A stretch of 64,000 bases of DNA from contig JACPYM010000002.1 of assembly GCA_016196035.1 (NCBI GenBank), positions 186,001 through 250,000 of the forward strand. The letters are read 5' to 3'. This stretch comes from Acidobacteriota bacterium. GTDB taxonomy: Bacteria; Acidobacteriota; Blastocatellia; RBC074. The notes beneath the pieces were generated by a model, which saw only the letters and a list, made by a program, of their open reading frames with translations, searched no databases and was not told where the DNA came from. Shown one piece after another: positions 42,734 to 51,624 of the stretch. Numbering within the stretch: the first letter of the stretch is position 1; each line of letters begins with the position of its first letter. The translations under genes and the position numbers were made by a program.

Positions 42734-44557
42734 ATGAAAAGACTCATCGGTTGCCTTTGCTCATTTCTTACCCTGATGGGCTGCCTGTTTCCCTTTGCCA
42801 CGCCGTTGGCCGCCCCACAAATTACCATCCAGACGCCAATGTCGCCGCCAACGTGGGCACTGTTGGAGCGCGAAGTATTGCGCGCGAGCACGGCAGGCTG
42901 CGAAGAATTCTTTGCCAAGTATTTCGACGAGCGCGGCTATTTGCTGTGTGTGCCGCGCTGGGGCGGCGATGACGGGCCGGATGACGCCATCGAGAATTTA
43001 GCGTTGTGGCCGGAGTTGCACGCGTTGGGCGCGTCTGATGTCATTCGCCAGATGTATGTCAAAGCCATTGAAGGGCACATCCGCCAATACACTGAGGCCA
43101 AGACCGTGGACGTGCCGCTGGCGCGCGATGGGATGTATTACAAAGAGTTCCCCGTGATGTTCGATTGGCAGCACAACGCCGAGGGTTTGCGCGTCTTCAA
43201 TGCGATGGGGCTGTCCGATCCGCACGATGCAAACTATCGCAGGCGGGTGCGGCGCTATGCCGGCTTTTATATGGATGAGGACGCGGGCGCGGCGAATTAC
43301 GATCCGAAGCTGAAGCTGATTCGCAGCTTGTTCAATGGCAGCCGGGGGCCGCTCTTGCGCAAGGCGACGGCGCTGGATTGGACAGGCGATCCCATCGAAG
43401 TGAAAAACCGCTTTCCCAGTCTGGTGCACGGCGAACAAAGCTACGAGCAGATGCTGGCGCATTTCAAAGAGTACGGCGACATCGTGGGCGATCATCCACT
43501 CAACTTGCTGAGCACAACGCTGGCGCTGAATGCCTATCTGGCGACGGGCGAGCAAAAGTATCGCGATTGGCTGCTGGGTTATGTTGACGCCTGGCGCGAG
43601 CGTATGGCCGCGAACGGCAACATCATTCCGTCGAATGTCGGGCTGGATGGGAAGATTGGTGGCGAAACGGGCGGCAAATGGTGGGGCGGCGTGTATGGCT
43701 GGGGCTTCTCGCCGGTGGTGCCGCAAACCGGCGCGCGCCAACATCGCAATCGCGTGCCGTGGAGCTTTATCGGCTTTATGAACGCCTACCTGCTGACGCG
43801 CGACGACAAGTACGTTGACGCTTGGCGCAAACAGGCGGACGCAATCAACGCCAACGTTAAAACCGAGAATGGGCGCACGCTTTATCCGCACATGCGCGGC
43901 GAGCAGGGCTGGTATGACTACACGCTAGAAAAGTTCAACGCCTATGCGCTCGAAGCTTATTACCTGACATTGACGCCGGAAGACCGCGCGCGGGTGCCGC
44001 GCAACGAGTGGCTGGAATTTCTGGAAGGTCACAATCCAACGTTCCCGGAAGAAGCCTTGCGGCGCGAGTTGGAACGTGTGCGCAGCCGTGTGCAAGCGAT
44101 TCGCAAAGATGAGACGACGCCCGACACGCGGCTGGCCGATGATCCGTTGAATCTGAATCCGGCGTCGGTGAGCGCGCTGATGCAATTGATGTGGGGCGCG
44201 CTGCCGCCCGATGTGCGGGCGCGGGCGCTGTTTGCCAGCCTGCGCTATTTCGATCCGGCCAAGCGGCGTGCCGGGATTCCTGACGATGTGGCGGCGCTGG
44301 TCGAACAGATGACGGGCGAGGCATTGACGGTCACGCTGGTCAACCACAACCAAAGTGCAAGCCGCGAGGTCATCGTGCAGGCGGGCGGTTATGGCGAACA
44401 CCAGTTCGAGTCCGTGCAATGGAACGGCCAGACCTTGCCGTTGAATGCGCGCGATGTGGCGGTGCGGCTGGAGCCAGGCGCGGGCGGCAAGCTGGCGTTC
44501 AAGTTGCGCCGGTTCGTGAATGCGCCGACGGTGGCGTTTCCGTGGGAGCGCAAGTAA
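42734..44557 (+). CDS. Secreted alpha/alpha-toroid protein (six-hairpin glycosidase-like), function unknown
   Basis: From the ATG at 42734 this is a 607-residue protein with a signal peptide (1 to about 26, ATPLAAP). The helical body (about 30-490) contains repeated aromatic helices (FPVMFDWQHNAEGLRVFNAMG, HPLNLLSTTLALNAYLATGEQKYRDWLLGYVDAW, WSFIGFMNAYLLTRDDKYVDAWRKQADAI) typical of alpha/alpha-toroid enzymes acting on sugars. A small beta domain (about 520-600) ends the protein. The conserved NIIPSNVGLDGKIGGETGGKWWGGVYGWGFSP loop is notable. I do not recognise a defined glycoside hydrolase family, and no catalytic pair can be assigned with confidence. Confidence 0.7.
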   Translation: MKRLIGCLCSFLTLMGCLFPFATPLAAPQITIQTPMSPPTWALLEREVLRASTAGCEEFFAKYFDERGYLLCVPRWGGDDGPDDAIENLALWPELHALGASDVIRQMYVKAIEGHIRQYTEAKTVDVPLARDGMYYKEFPVMFDWQHNAEGLRVFNAMGLSDPHDANYRRRVRRYAGFYMDEDAGAANYDPKLKLIRSLFNGSRGPLLRKATALDWTGDPIEVKNRFPSLVHGEQSYEQMLAHFKEYGDIVGDHPLNLLSTTLALNAYLATGEQKYRDWLLGYVDAWRERMAANGNIIPSNVGLDGKIGGETGGKWWGGVYGWGFSPVVPQTGARQHRNRVPWSFIGFMNAYLLTRDDKYVDAWRKQADAINANVKTENGRTLYPHMRGEQGWYDYTLEKFNAYALEAYYLTLTPEDRARVPRNEWLEFLEGHNPTFPEEALRRELERVRSRVQAIRKDETTPDTRLADDPLNLNPASVSALMQLMWGALPPDVRARALFASLRYFDPAKRRAGIPDDVAALVEQMTGEALTVTLVNHNQSASREVIVQAGGYGEHQFESVQWNGQTLPLNARDVAVRLEPGAGGKLAFKLRRFVNAPTVAFPWERK

Positions 44558-44559
44558 AG

Positions 44560-44658
44560 CGGAGCAGTACCGCGCGCGTGGGCAAGCGGAGGCGTCACAA
44601 AATGCTTATATGGCATAACCTCCACCAACCGCTTGCTCACGCGCGCGGTACTGCTCCG
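44560..44658. repeat. Inverted repeat, family A copy 4
   Basis: Arms 44560-44589 and 44629-44658 match at 29 of 30 positions, and the single exception allows a G-U pair. The core CCGCGCGCGTGGGCAAGCGG is shared with the other copies, while the outer pairs CGGAGCA/TGCTCCG are particular to this copy. It starts three bases after the toroid gene stop. Confidence 0.92.
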
Positions 44659-44774
44659 ATGCTACGCGCCTTGTCATTTACACAACTGAAACCTATTTTG
44701 CTTTCGCATCACATACAGCAGGCAAATCCAAGCTCAACTCCAATTGCATCCGTAACCAGAAAGGAAACGCGACG

Positions 44775-46844
44775 ATGATCAGAATGTATTTGCTAGCCGG
44801 AATTCTCTTTTGCACAGGCGCGTTGACCGCTACCCCCCTGCAACGCAGCGTTGCCGCACAACAGCGGCGCGTGCCGACGGTGGACGATTTGATCAACGTC
44901 AAAGCTGCCGGCGGCGCGCAAATCTCACCCGATGGCAAATGGGTCGCTTATACCGTCAACGAGACCGATTGGAAGCAGGACGCCTTTGTCACGCACGTCT
45001 GGCTGGTCAATACAACTGGCGGCAAGCCGTTTCAACTGACGCGCGGCGAGAAAGGCTGCGGCAATCCGCAATGGTCGCCTGACGGCGCGTGGCTGGCGTT
45101 CACCAGCAATCGCGTTGGCGACAAGAATCAACTTTTCGTGATTCGCCCGGATGGTGGCGAGGCGACGCAATTGACCAAGGCGGAGAATGGCGTGAACGGC
45201 TACGCCTGGTCGCGTGATGGCAAGAGCATTGCGTATACGGCGAGCGATGCCGACAGCAAGGCGGCCAAGGAACGTCAGGAGTATTTGGGCGGCTTTGAAG
45301 TCGTGCGCAAGGAATACGCCTTCGCGCAATTGTGGACGTTGGAGGTGGCCGCAGCATTGAACGCGCCCGTGACCGGCACGCAGCGCACCAAGAACAAGGA
45401 TTACACCATCGGCGGGTTTGAATGGTCGCCGGATGGCAGCCGCATCGCGTTTAGTGCGACGGTCAACGCCGATCTGATCAATGGTGGGACAGCGGATGTT
45501 TACGTGTTGACGCTGGCGGATAACGCGGCCAAGAAAATCGTCGCGCTGGCCGGGCCGGACAATTCGCCGCACTGGTCGCCGGATGGCAAGCAGCTTGTGT
45601 TTTCGTCGGCAATGGGCAATCCGAAATTCTTTCACGCCAACTCGCGGCTGGCGCTGGTTTTTGCTGACGGAGGCACGCCGCGTTCGCTCACCGATGCGTT
45701 CGATGAACAGCCGGGCTTTGTCGAATGGAACGGCGACGGCATCTATTTCAGCGGCGCGCAAAAGACGGCCTCGCATCTGTTCCGGCTCGATCCGGCGAGC
45801 GGCAAGTTCACGCGCCTCAGCGCGCCGGACAATCTGATGGCAAACGGTTTTTCGTTCACCACAGATGGCAAGCAGTTCGCCTTTACTTCGCCCGCGCCGG
45901 CCTCGCTCAGCGAAGTCTTCCTCAGTTCAACCGCCAGCTTTACGCCGCGCAAACTGACTTCGATGACCGAACAAGTCGCCAATTACACGCTGGCTTCGCG
46001 CGAAGTCATCTCTTGGCCAAGCAAGGACGGCGCAACCATCGAAGGCATTCTCATCAAACCCGCCGATTTCGATCCGAACAAAAAATATCCGCTGCTCTGC
46101 GTGATTCACGGCGGGCCGACGGGCGTTGACCGGCGCACGTTGTTGGACGCGCGTTACTATCCGGCGGACATCTGGGCGGCCAAGGGCGCGCTCGTGCTCA
46201 AGGTCAACTATCGCGGCAGCGCGGGCTACGGCGAAAAGTTCCGGCTGCTCAACGTGCGCAACCTGGGCGTGGGCGATGCCTGGGACGTGCTGTCGGGCGT
46301 GGATTATCTGATCGGCAAAGGCTGGGTAGACGGCAATCGCGTCGGTTGCATGGGCTGGAGCCAGGGCGGCTACATCTCGGCGTTTCTGACGACTTCGTCT
46401 GACCGCTTCAAAGCCATCTCGGTCGGCGCGGGCATCTCGAACTGGGCGACGTATTACTACAACACCGACATCACGCCCTTCACGATTCAATACCTGGGCC
46501 ACGATCCGGCGGATGATCCGGCGATTTATGCGAAGACTTCGCCAATGACTTACATCAAACAGGCCAAGACGCCGACGCTGATTCAGCATGGCGAATTCGA
46601 CAAGCGCGTGCCGATTCCGAATGCCTATGAATTGCGCCAGGGTTTGGAAGATCGCGGCGTGCCGGTCGAGATGGTGGTTTATAAAGGCTACGGCCACGGC
46701 ATCACCAAACCGAAATCCATGCGCGCCGTGATGCAGCACAATCTGGGCTGGTTCAACCATTACATCTTCGGCGAACCGTTGCCGGATTTCAGCAAGCCGG
46801 AATTGCCTAGCAAAGCCGACGAGAAGAAAATGGCGGGCAATTGA
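44775..46844 (+). CDS. Secreted S9 family peptidase (prolyl oligopeptidase type)
   Basis: The 689-residue protein has a signal peptide (1 to about 28), a beta-propeller of PD40-type repeats (SPDGKWVAYT at 51-60, SPDGAWLAFTSNR at 101-113, SPDGSRIAF, SPDGKQLVF) and a C-terminal alpha/beta hydrolase domain (from about 415). The catalytic triad is S529 (GCMGWSQGGY), D609 (HGEFDKRVP) and H641 (KGYGHGI). Such enzymes cleave short peptides in the periplasm or outside the cell, often after proline, or act as acylaminoacyl peptidases. The propeller limits access to small substrates. The gene ends with TGA overlapping the region just before the Uma2 gene, which uses the same short intergenic sequence for its ribosome-binding site. 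Confidence 0.92.
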   Translation: MIRMYLLAGILFCTGALTATPLQRSVAAQQRRVPTVDDLINVKAAGGAQISPDGKWVAYTVNETDWKQDAFVTHVWLVNTTGGKPFQLTRGEKGCGNPQWSPDGAWLAFTSNRVGDKNQLFVIRPDGGEATQLTKAENGVNGYAWSRDGKSIAYTASDADSKAAKERQEYLGGFEVVRKEYAFAQLWTLEVAAALNAPVTGTQRTKNKDYTIGGFEWSPDGSRIAFSATVNADLINGGTADVYVLTLADNAAKKIVALAGPDNSPHWSPDGKQLVFSSAMGNPKFFHANSRLALVFADGGTPRSLTDAFDEQPGFVEWNGDGIYFSGAQKTASHLFRLDPASGKFTRLSAPDNLMANGFSFTTDGKQFAFTSPAPASLSEVFLSSTASFTPRKLTSMTEQVANYTLASREVISWPSKDGATIEGILIKPADFDPNKKYPLLCVIHGGPTGVDRRTLLDARYYPADIWAAKGALVLKVNYRGSAGYGEKFRLLNVRNLGVGDAWDVLSGVDYLIGKGWVDGNRVGCMGWSQGGYISAFLTTSSDRFKAISVGAGISNWATYYYNTDITPFTIQYLGHDPADDPAIYAKTSPMTYIKQAKTPTLIQHGEFDKRVPIPNAYELRQGLEDRGVPVEMVVYKGYGHGITKPKSMRAVMQHNLGWFNHYIFGEPLPDFSKPELPSKADEKKMAGN

Positions 46845-46855
46845 AGGAGGCGTTT

Positions 46856-47518
46856 ATGAGTCTGCAAGCTGTGCCCGCGCTGGCGCCGGATGAACCCGAA
46901 GAGAGCGCGCCTTTAACCGCGCCGCTTTTCTTGCCGTTGAACATCGGCCCCGTGCTGTTGCGGCTGGAAGAAGGTCGGTTCAATGCGGCGGATTTCGAGT
47001 TCTTTGCGGCGGAAAACCCTGACCTCAGACTTGAGATGAACAAGGAGGGCGAGATGATTGTGATGATGCCGGTGGGTTTCGCCGGTTCGCGGCGCAATGC
47101 CAACCTGACCGCGCGCCTGGTGAATTGGGCGAATGAAGACGGTTCCGGCATTGCCGTTGAGGCGACCGCCGGTTTCACGCTGCCCAATGGCGCTGAACGT
47201 TCGCCCGATGCGGCTTGGGTACGCCGCGACCGCCTGGCAGCATTAACCGAGGCCGAGCAGGAAAAGTTCTTACACCTTTGCCCTGATTTTGTGGTGGAGT
47301 TGCGCTCGGCCTCCGACCGGCTCAAGACCGTCAAAGCGAAGCTGGAAGAGTACATCGAAAACGGCGCGCAACTCGGCTGGCTGATTGATCCGCGCAAAAA
47401 GAAAGTTCATATCTACCGCCCCGGCGCGCCGGTCGAGATTCTCGACAACCCAACCGAAGTTTCCGGCGAACCGCTGCTGAAAGGCTTTGTGCTCAAGCTG
47501 GCTGGAATTCTTGATTGA
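46856..47518 (+). CDS. Uma2 family protein (DUF820, PD-(D/E)XK nuclease fold)
   Basis: This 220-residue protein is the second Uma2 member of the window, with E66 (KEGEM), D118 (SPDAAW), E148 (DFVVEL) followed by SASD, and EEYIENGAQLGWLIDP (164-179). It differs from the copy at 194-868 in its N-terminus but shares the ending GEPLLKGFVLKLAGILD. AAGGAGG at 46844-46850 gives a strong ribosome site five bases before the ATG at 46856, which overlaps the stop of the S9 peptidase gene. It may be co-transcribed with that gene, but a functional link is not evident. Confidence 0.88.
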   Translation: MSLQAVPALAPDEPEESAPLTAPLFLPLNIGPVLLRLEEGRFNAADFEFFAAENPDLRLEMNKEGEMIVMMPVGFAGSRRNANLTARLVNWANEDGSGIAVEATAGFTLPNGAERSPDAAWVRRDRLAALTEAEQEKFLHLCPDFVVELRSASDRLKTVKAKLEEYIENGAQLGWLIDPRKKKVHIYRPGAPVEILDNPTEVSGEPLLKGFVLKLAGILD

Positions 47519-47624
47519 GGGTGCGGGCGTCAGGCGGAGCCAAAACCTGTTCGCTTGCACAAAGCTAAAAAGGCGGGAATAAACGCCGCACGCAGGGGGA
47601 TTCAACTCAACGGAGGATCGTGCA

Positions 47625-49007
47625 ATGCAATCCGACAACTACGACGCGCTCATCATCGGTTCGGGACAAGCGGGGAAACCGCTCGCGCTGGATTTGGCCA
47701 AGTCCGGTTGGAAAACCGCGCTGATCGAACGCGACCACATCGGCGGCACCTGTATCAACGTGGGCTGCACGCCAACCAAGACGATGGTTGCCAGTGCGCG
47801 CGTCGCTTATCTGGCGCGGCGCGCGGCGGATTACGGAGTCAACGCCAACACCGTCAGCGTCAACCTCGCCGCCGTGCGCCGACGCAAACAGGCCATCGTC
47901 GAAAGCTTTCGCAACGGCAGCCAGCAACGGTTGGAAGCCGCGGCCAATTTGGATTTGCTTTTCGGCGAAGCCAGCTTTGTTTCCCCCAATTCCATCGCGG
48001 TGAACTTGCGCGCGGGCGGCACGCGCATGCTGACGGCGCCGAAGATTTTCCTCAATACGGGCGGGCGTCCGGCCAACCCGCAAATGGAAGGCGCGGACGC
48101 CGTGCCGCTGCTCGATTCGTCTTCGATTATGGAGCTGGACGCGGTGCCGGAACATTTGCTCGTGCTGGGCGGCGGCTATGTCGGCTTGGAATTCGGCCAG
48201 ATGTTTCAGCGCTTCGGCAGCCGCGTGACCATCATCCAGCGCGCGGCGCAACTGTTGGGACGCGAAGATCAGGATGTGGCCGATGAGGTGCTCAAGCTGA
48301 TGCGTGAGGATGGCATCGAAGTATTGCTCAATGCGGAAGCCGTGCGCGTGACGCAACAGCCCGATGGCCAGCTCGAATTGACTGTAAAAACACCGGACGG
48401 TACACGCGCGCTGACCGGTTCGCACGCGCTGGCCGCCGCCGGACGCGCGCCCAATACCGAAACGCTCAATCTGGCTGCCGCTGGCATTGCCGCCGACAAA
48501 CACGGTTTTATCGTCGCCAACGAACGGTTGGAAACCAGCGCGCCCGGCATTTACGCGCTCGGCGATGTCAAAGGCGGGCCGCAATTCACGCACATTTCTT
48601 ACGACGATTACCGCATTATCCGCGCGAACCTGCTGGAAGGCGGCCACGCGACGACCACAGAGCGTCTGGTTCCCTACACCGTTTTCATTGACCCGCAACT
48701 GGGCCGCGTCGGGCTGACCGAAGCCGAAGCGCGCGCGGCAGGCCTCAATATCCGCGTCTTCAAAATGCCGATGAATTATGTCGCGCGCGCGTTGGAGATG
48801 GATGAGTCGCGCGGCTTTATGAAAGCCATCGTGGACGCCGAGACACAGCGAATTCTGGGTTGTGCAATCCTGGGCATCGAAGGCGGCGAGCTAATGTCCA
48901 TGCTGCAAATCGCCATGCTGGGCAAGCTGCCTTATACGGTTTTGAAAGACGCCGTCTTTGCGCATCCGACCCTGGCTGAGGCGTTCAACAATCTGTTTTC
49001 AAGTTGA
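47625..49007 (+). CDS. FAD-dependent pyridine nucleotide-disulfide oxidoreductase (mercuric-reductase-like)
   Basis: This 460-residue flavoprotein has the N-terminal FAD motif [15 protein letters not shown] (7-21), the redox disulfide C43-INVG-C48 in [13 protein letters not shown], an NAD(P) motif [12 protein letters not shown], the second FAD segment YALGDVKGG and the C-terminal dimer motif [14 protein letters not shown] with the catalytic H447-E452 pair. It is a lipoamide dehydrogenase/mercuric reductase-type enzyme. The C-terminal Cys pair of MerA and the N-terminal heavy-metal domain are absent, and no mer genes are near, so mercury reduction is unlikely. The physiological substrate is unknown. 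GGAGG lies nine bases before the ATG. Confidence 0.92.
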   Translation: MQSDNYDALIIGSGQAGKPLALDLAKSGWKTALIERDHIGGTCINVGCTPTKTMVASARVAYLARRAADYGVNANTVSVNLAAVRRRKQAIVESFRNGSQQRLEAAANLDLLFGEASFVSPNSIAVNLRAGGTRMLTAPKIFLNTGGRPANPQMEGADAVPLLDSSSIMELDAVPEHLLVLGGGYVGLEFGQMFQRFGSRVTIIQRAAQLLGREDQDVADEVLKLMREDGIEVLLNAEAVRVTQQPDGQLELTVKTPDGTRALTGSHALAAAGRAPNTETLNLAAAGIAADKHGFIVANERLETSAPGIYALGDVKGGPQFTHISYDDYRIIRANLLEGGHATTTERLVPYTVFIDPQLGRVGLTEAEARAAGLNIRVFKMPMNYVARALEMDESRGFMKAIVDAETQRILGCAILGIEGGELMSMLQIAMLGKLPYTVLKDAVFAHPTLAEAFNNLFSS

Positions 49008-49475
49008 AGACGGTTCGCCCGCCCAATAATCCGGCGTCTCCAGCGTAGCCGGATCGCGCCGTTCCATCCAGCGTTCGGGACGCTTCAATTCCGCAAAGCC
49101 GAATTTGCCATATAACGCCTGCGCGTCTTTGGTCGCCAGTGCCCAACGGCGAAAGCCCTGCAACTGAGGATGCGTGATGATGACCTCAGTCAACCACGTA
49201 CCAAGCCCTTGCCCTTGATGTTCCGCCAGCACAAACACATCAGCCAACCAGGCGAAGGTGGCGTAATCGGTAATCACGCGCCCAAAGCCGACTTGCGCCG
49301 CGTCGTGATACAAGCCGAAACAAAGCGAATGTTCGAGCGAACGCGCGACGACCTCGCGCGGGCGGCCCGTCGCCCAATAGGTTTGCGTGCTCAAGTATTG
49401 ATGAATCAACTCGACATCCACCCGCTGCGGGTCGGTGCTGATCGTGTATGCGTCGCGGCGCCATTCGTGAATCAT
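48999..49475 (-). CDS. GNAT family N-acetyltransferase
   Basis: From the ATG at 49475 the product has 158 residues. It contains motif A of GNAT enzymes ([22 protein letters not shown]) and the closing segment [13 protein letters not shown]. The frame is open back to 49655, but this adds 60 residues of unrelated sequence, so 49475 is preferred, and the family N-terminus [25 protein letters not shown] fits. It overlaps the convergent flavoprotein gene by nine bases. The acceptor is unknown. Confidence 0.85.
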   Translation of the reverse strand: MIHEWRRDAYTISTDPQRVDVELIHQYLSTQTYWATGRPREVVARSLEHSLCFGLYHDAAQVGFGRVITDYATFAWLADVFVLAEHQGQGLGTWLTEVIITHPQLQGFRRWALATKDAQALYGKFGFAELKRPERWMERRDPATLETPDYWAGEPSST

Positions 49476-49719
49476 GTTTATCTCACAACCTGTCAGTGAC
49501 GAGTACGCGGCCTTTCGCGCCCAAGGGTGTGCGGCCATCCGCGCCAGTGATGCGGTCACGCAATTCGCGGATAAGCCTTCATCCGGATTCTCCTTGTTGC
49601 GGTGTCGGCATCCGGCGCACATCATCCCGCCTGTGCCGTGTTTCGTAAAGCGCAAGTTGCACGCGCCGCCGCGCCACGGAATAATCGCGCCGTAATCACG
49701 CTTTAGGAATCAACCCGCA

Positions 49720-50817
49720 ATGACGCTGCCACAGGACTTTTCCGCCCAACTGCTTGAATGGTACGACCGCACGGCCACGGCGCTGCCCTGGCGCGGCAGC
49801 CGCGATCCTTATCGCATCTGGCTTTCCGAAATCATGCTGCAACAGACGCGCATTACGGCGGTTGAACCCTACTACGCGCACTTTCTGGAAAGGTTTCCCA
49901 CCGTGCAAGCGCTGGCCGCCGCGCCGCTCAATGAAGTATTGAAAGTCTGGGAAGGACTCGGCTATTACGCGCGCGCGCGCAACCTGCACCGGCTGGCGCA
50001 AACACTGGTCAACGAGCACCACGGCCAATTCCCCGCTACAGCCGAAGCCTTGCAGCAGTTGCCCGGCATAGGCCGCTACACTGCCGCCGCGCTTGCCAGC
50101 ATTGCTTTCGATGAGCACGCCGCCGTGCTCGACGGCAACGTCATCCGCGTACTCGCACGGCTGACCGATCTGCCCGAGGACATCACGCAACCCGCCACGC
50201 AGGCGCAACTCTGGCAATGGGCCGAAGCCTTATTGCCCGCTGAACGGCCCGGCGCTTACAACCAGGCACTGATGGATTTGGGCCGCACGATTTGTACGCC
50301 GCGCCGTCCGGCTTGTCAGGCTTGCCCGCTGGCCGCACATTGTCTGGCCCAGCAACACGGCACGACGGCGCAACGCCCGGTCAAAAAAGCCAAAGCACCG
50401 CTGCCGCAGGTGCGCGCCGTTGGCGCAGTGGTACGCGATGAAATGGAGCGCGTGCTGTTGGTGCAACGTCCGCCCAAAGGCCTGCTGGGCGGGCTGTGGA
50501 CGCTGCCCGGCGGGCTGTGCGAAGCAGATGAATCGTTGCCGGATGGATTGCGCCGCAACGTGCGCGCCGATTTGGGCTTGGAAATCGAAGTCGCGGGACA
50601 GATGGCCGTCGCGGCGCAAACGCTCACCCACATGCGTTTGACGTTGCGGGCCTTTGCTTGCGAGATTCTCGCCGGCAACCCGCGCGCATTGGGCGTCGCG
50701 GCATATAACTGGGTCACGCTGACCGAGGCGCAACATTTCAGCCTGGGCAAAGCAGATCGCGTGATCATCGAAAAGCTGCGGCACTGGCAGCCGCGCCTGT
50801 TTGAAGAATTTGAGTGA
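49720..50817 (+). CDS. mutY: A/G-specific adenine DNA glycosylase
   Basis: The 365-residue protein is a complete MutY, which removes A mispaired with 8-oxoguanine. It contains the HhH-GPD core with E37 (WLSEIMLQQT), the hairpin LPGIGRYTAAAL (114-125) and catalytic D138 (VLDGNVIRVLAR). The [4Fe-4S] cluster ligands are C192-x6-C199-x2-C202-x5-C208. A C-terminal NUDIX-like domain (about 228-365) recognises oxoguanine. It is followed by a cluster of iron-sulfur genes beginning with a SufR-like regulator, and MutY itself needs an iron-sulfur cluster. Confidence 0.96.
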   Translation: MTLPQDFSAQLLEWYDRTATALPWRGSRDPYRIWLSEIMLQQTRITAVEPYYAHFLERFPTVQALAAAPLNEVLKVWEGLGYYARARNLHRLAQTLVNEHHGQFPATAEALQQLPGIGRYTAAALASIAFDEHAAVLDGNVIRVLARLTDLPEDITQPATQAQLWQWAEALLPAERPGAYNQALMDLGRTICTPRRPACQACPLAAHCLAQQHGTTAQRPVKKAKAPLPQVRAVGAVVRDEMERVLLVQRPPKGLLGGLWTLPGGLCEADESLPDGLRRNVRADLGLEIEVAGQMAVAAQTLTHMRLTLRAFACEILAGNPRALGVAAYNWVTLTEAQHFSLGKADRVIIEKLRHWQPRLFEEFE

Positions 50818-50860
50818 TTTAAGCGCGGGCCTGCCACTTCAGCTTTTAGAAACCAATTCG

Positions 50861-50889
50861 TTGACAAAAGCCAAACTGCTTCCTATCAT
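50861..50889 (+). promoter_or_regulatory. Near-consensus sigma-70 promoter for a leaderless SufR-like gene
   Basis: TTGACA at 50861-50866, a 17-base spacer and TATCAT at 50884-50889. The expected start of transcription falls at about 50896-50897, where the in-frame GTG used as start codon of the following gene lies. There is no ribosome-binding sequence before that GTG. Confidence 0.7.
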
Positions 50890-50896
50890 CCTGCCT

Positions 50897-51589
50897 GTGT
50901 CAGTCGCTCACGTCGAAAACCTCCTAAAAGAATCGCGCAGCGCCATCATCGAGTTGCTCAAGGTCAAAGGCGCACTGACCGCCGAGCAATTGGCGGACGA
51001 ACTGGAAGTGTCGAAGGTCTGTGTGCGGCGGCATCTGAGTTTGCTCGAAAGCGACGGCTTGATCGAATACGAACAGGAGCATCTGGAGCGTGGACGCCCG
51101 CGCTTTCTTTATCGCCTCTCCGACAAGGCCAGTTGCCTGTTCCCGCGCAGTTATGACGAGTTTGCCAAAGAGGTTTTGACGCAAGTGCGGCGCGAGTTCG
51201 GCGAGGCGGGTGTGGCGCGCGTGTTGGAAGGCCGGGCCAATGAATTGATCGCCGAGTTAAAGCCGTTGCTGACCGGCTTGAAAATGGAAGAGCGCGTCAA
51301 ACGGTTGGTCAAAATCATTTGCGAAAAAGGCTATCTGGCCGAGGCCCGCAAGGCTAAAGACGGCAGCTTTCGGTTGCGGCAACGCAATTGTCCGACCGAG
51401 AAAGTGGCGACGGAATATCCGCATCTGTGCGAGCAGGAGTTGCGCGTTTACGGCGAGGCGTTAGGCTGCGAAGTCACGCGCGAGTGCCGTATCGTGGAGG
51501 GCGCGACGATGTGCGAATACAAAATCACGCCGATGACCAGCGCAAGCGAATTGCCGGCGTACACGACTTTGCCCATACTCAACAACTGA
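50897..51589 (+). CDS. SufR-like winged-helix transcriptional regulator
   Basis: The product from the GTG at 50897 has 230 residues. It has an N-terminal winged HTH (about 14-70, LTAEQLADELEVSKVCVRRHLSLLE), a helical dimer region and a Cys-rich C-terminus. The cysteines are C165-x12-C178-x12-C191-x14-C206, with an extra C197, close to the C-x12-C-x13-C-x14-C of SufR, which senses iron-sulfur clusters and represses suf genes. Genes for mrp and hesB follow, as expected for such a regulator. An earlier TTG at 50801 would lengthen the protein by 32 residues and overlap mutY, but a promoter lies inside that extension. The cluster ligands are inferred. Confidence 0.82.
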   Translation: MSVAHVENLLKESRSAIIELLKVKGALTAEQLADELEVSKVCVRRHLSLLESDGLIEYEQEHLERGRPRFLYRLSDKASCLFPRSYDEFAKEVLTQVRREFGEAGVARVLEGRANELIAELKPLLTGLKMEERVKRLVKIICEKGYLAEARKAKDGSFRLRQRNCPTEKVATEYPHLCEQELRVYGEALGCEVTRECRIVEGATMCEYKITPMTSASELPAYTTLPILNN

Positions 51590-51624
51590 CCAAATTGTCA
51601 TTGAATAGGGAACCAAAAAGCTGA

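Noticed and set aside
47625-49007. Mercuric reductase (merA)
   Set aside because: The flavoprotein lacks the C-terminal cysteine pair and the N-terminal metal-binding domain, and no mer regulator or transporter is near.
50801-50896. TTG start at 50801 for the SufR-like regulator
   Set aside because: It overlaps the mutY end, and the extra 32 residues contain a near-consensus promoter ending at the GTG at 50897.
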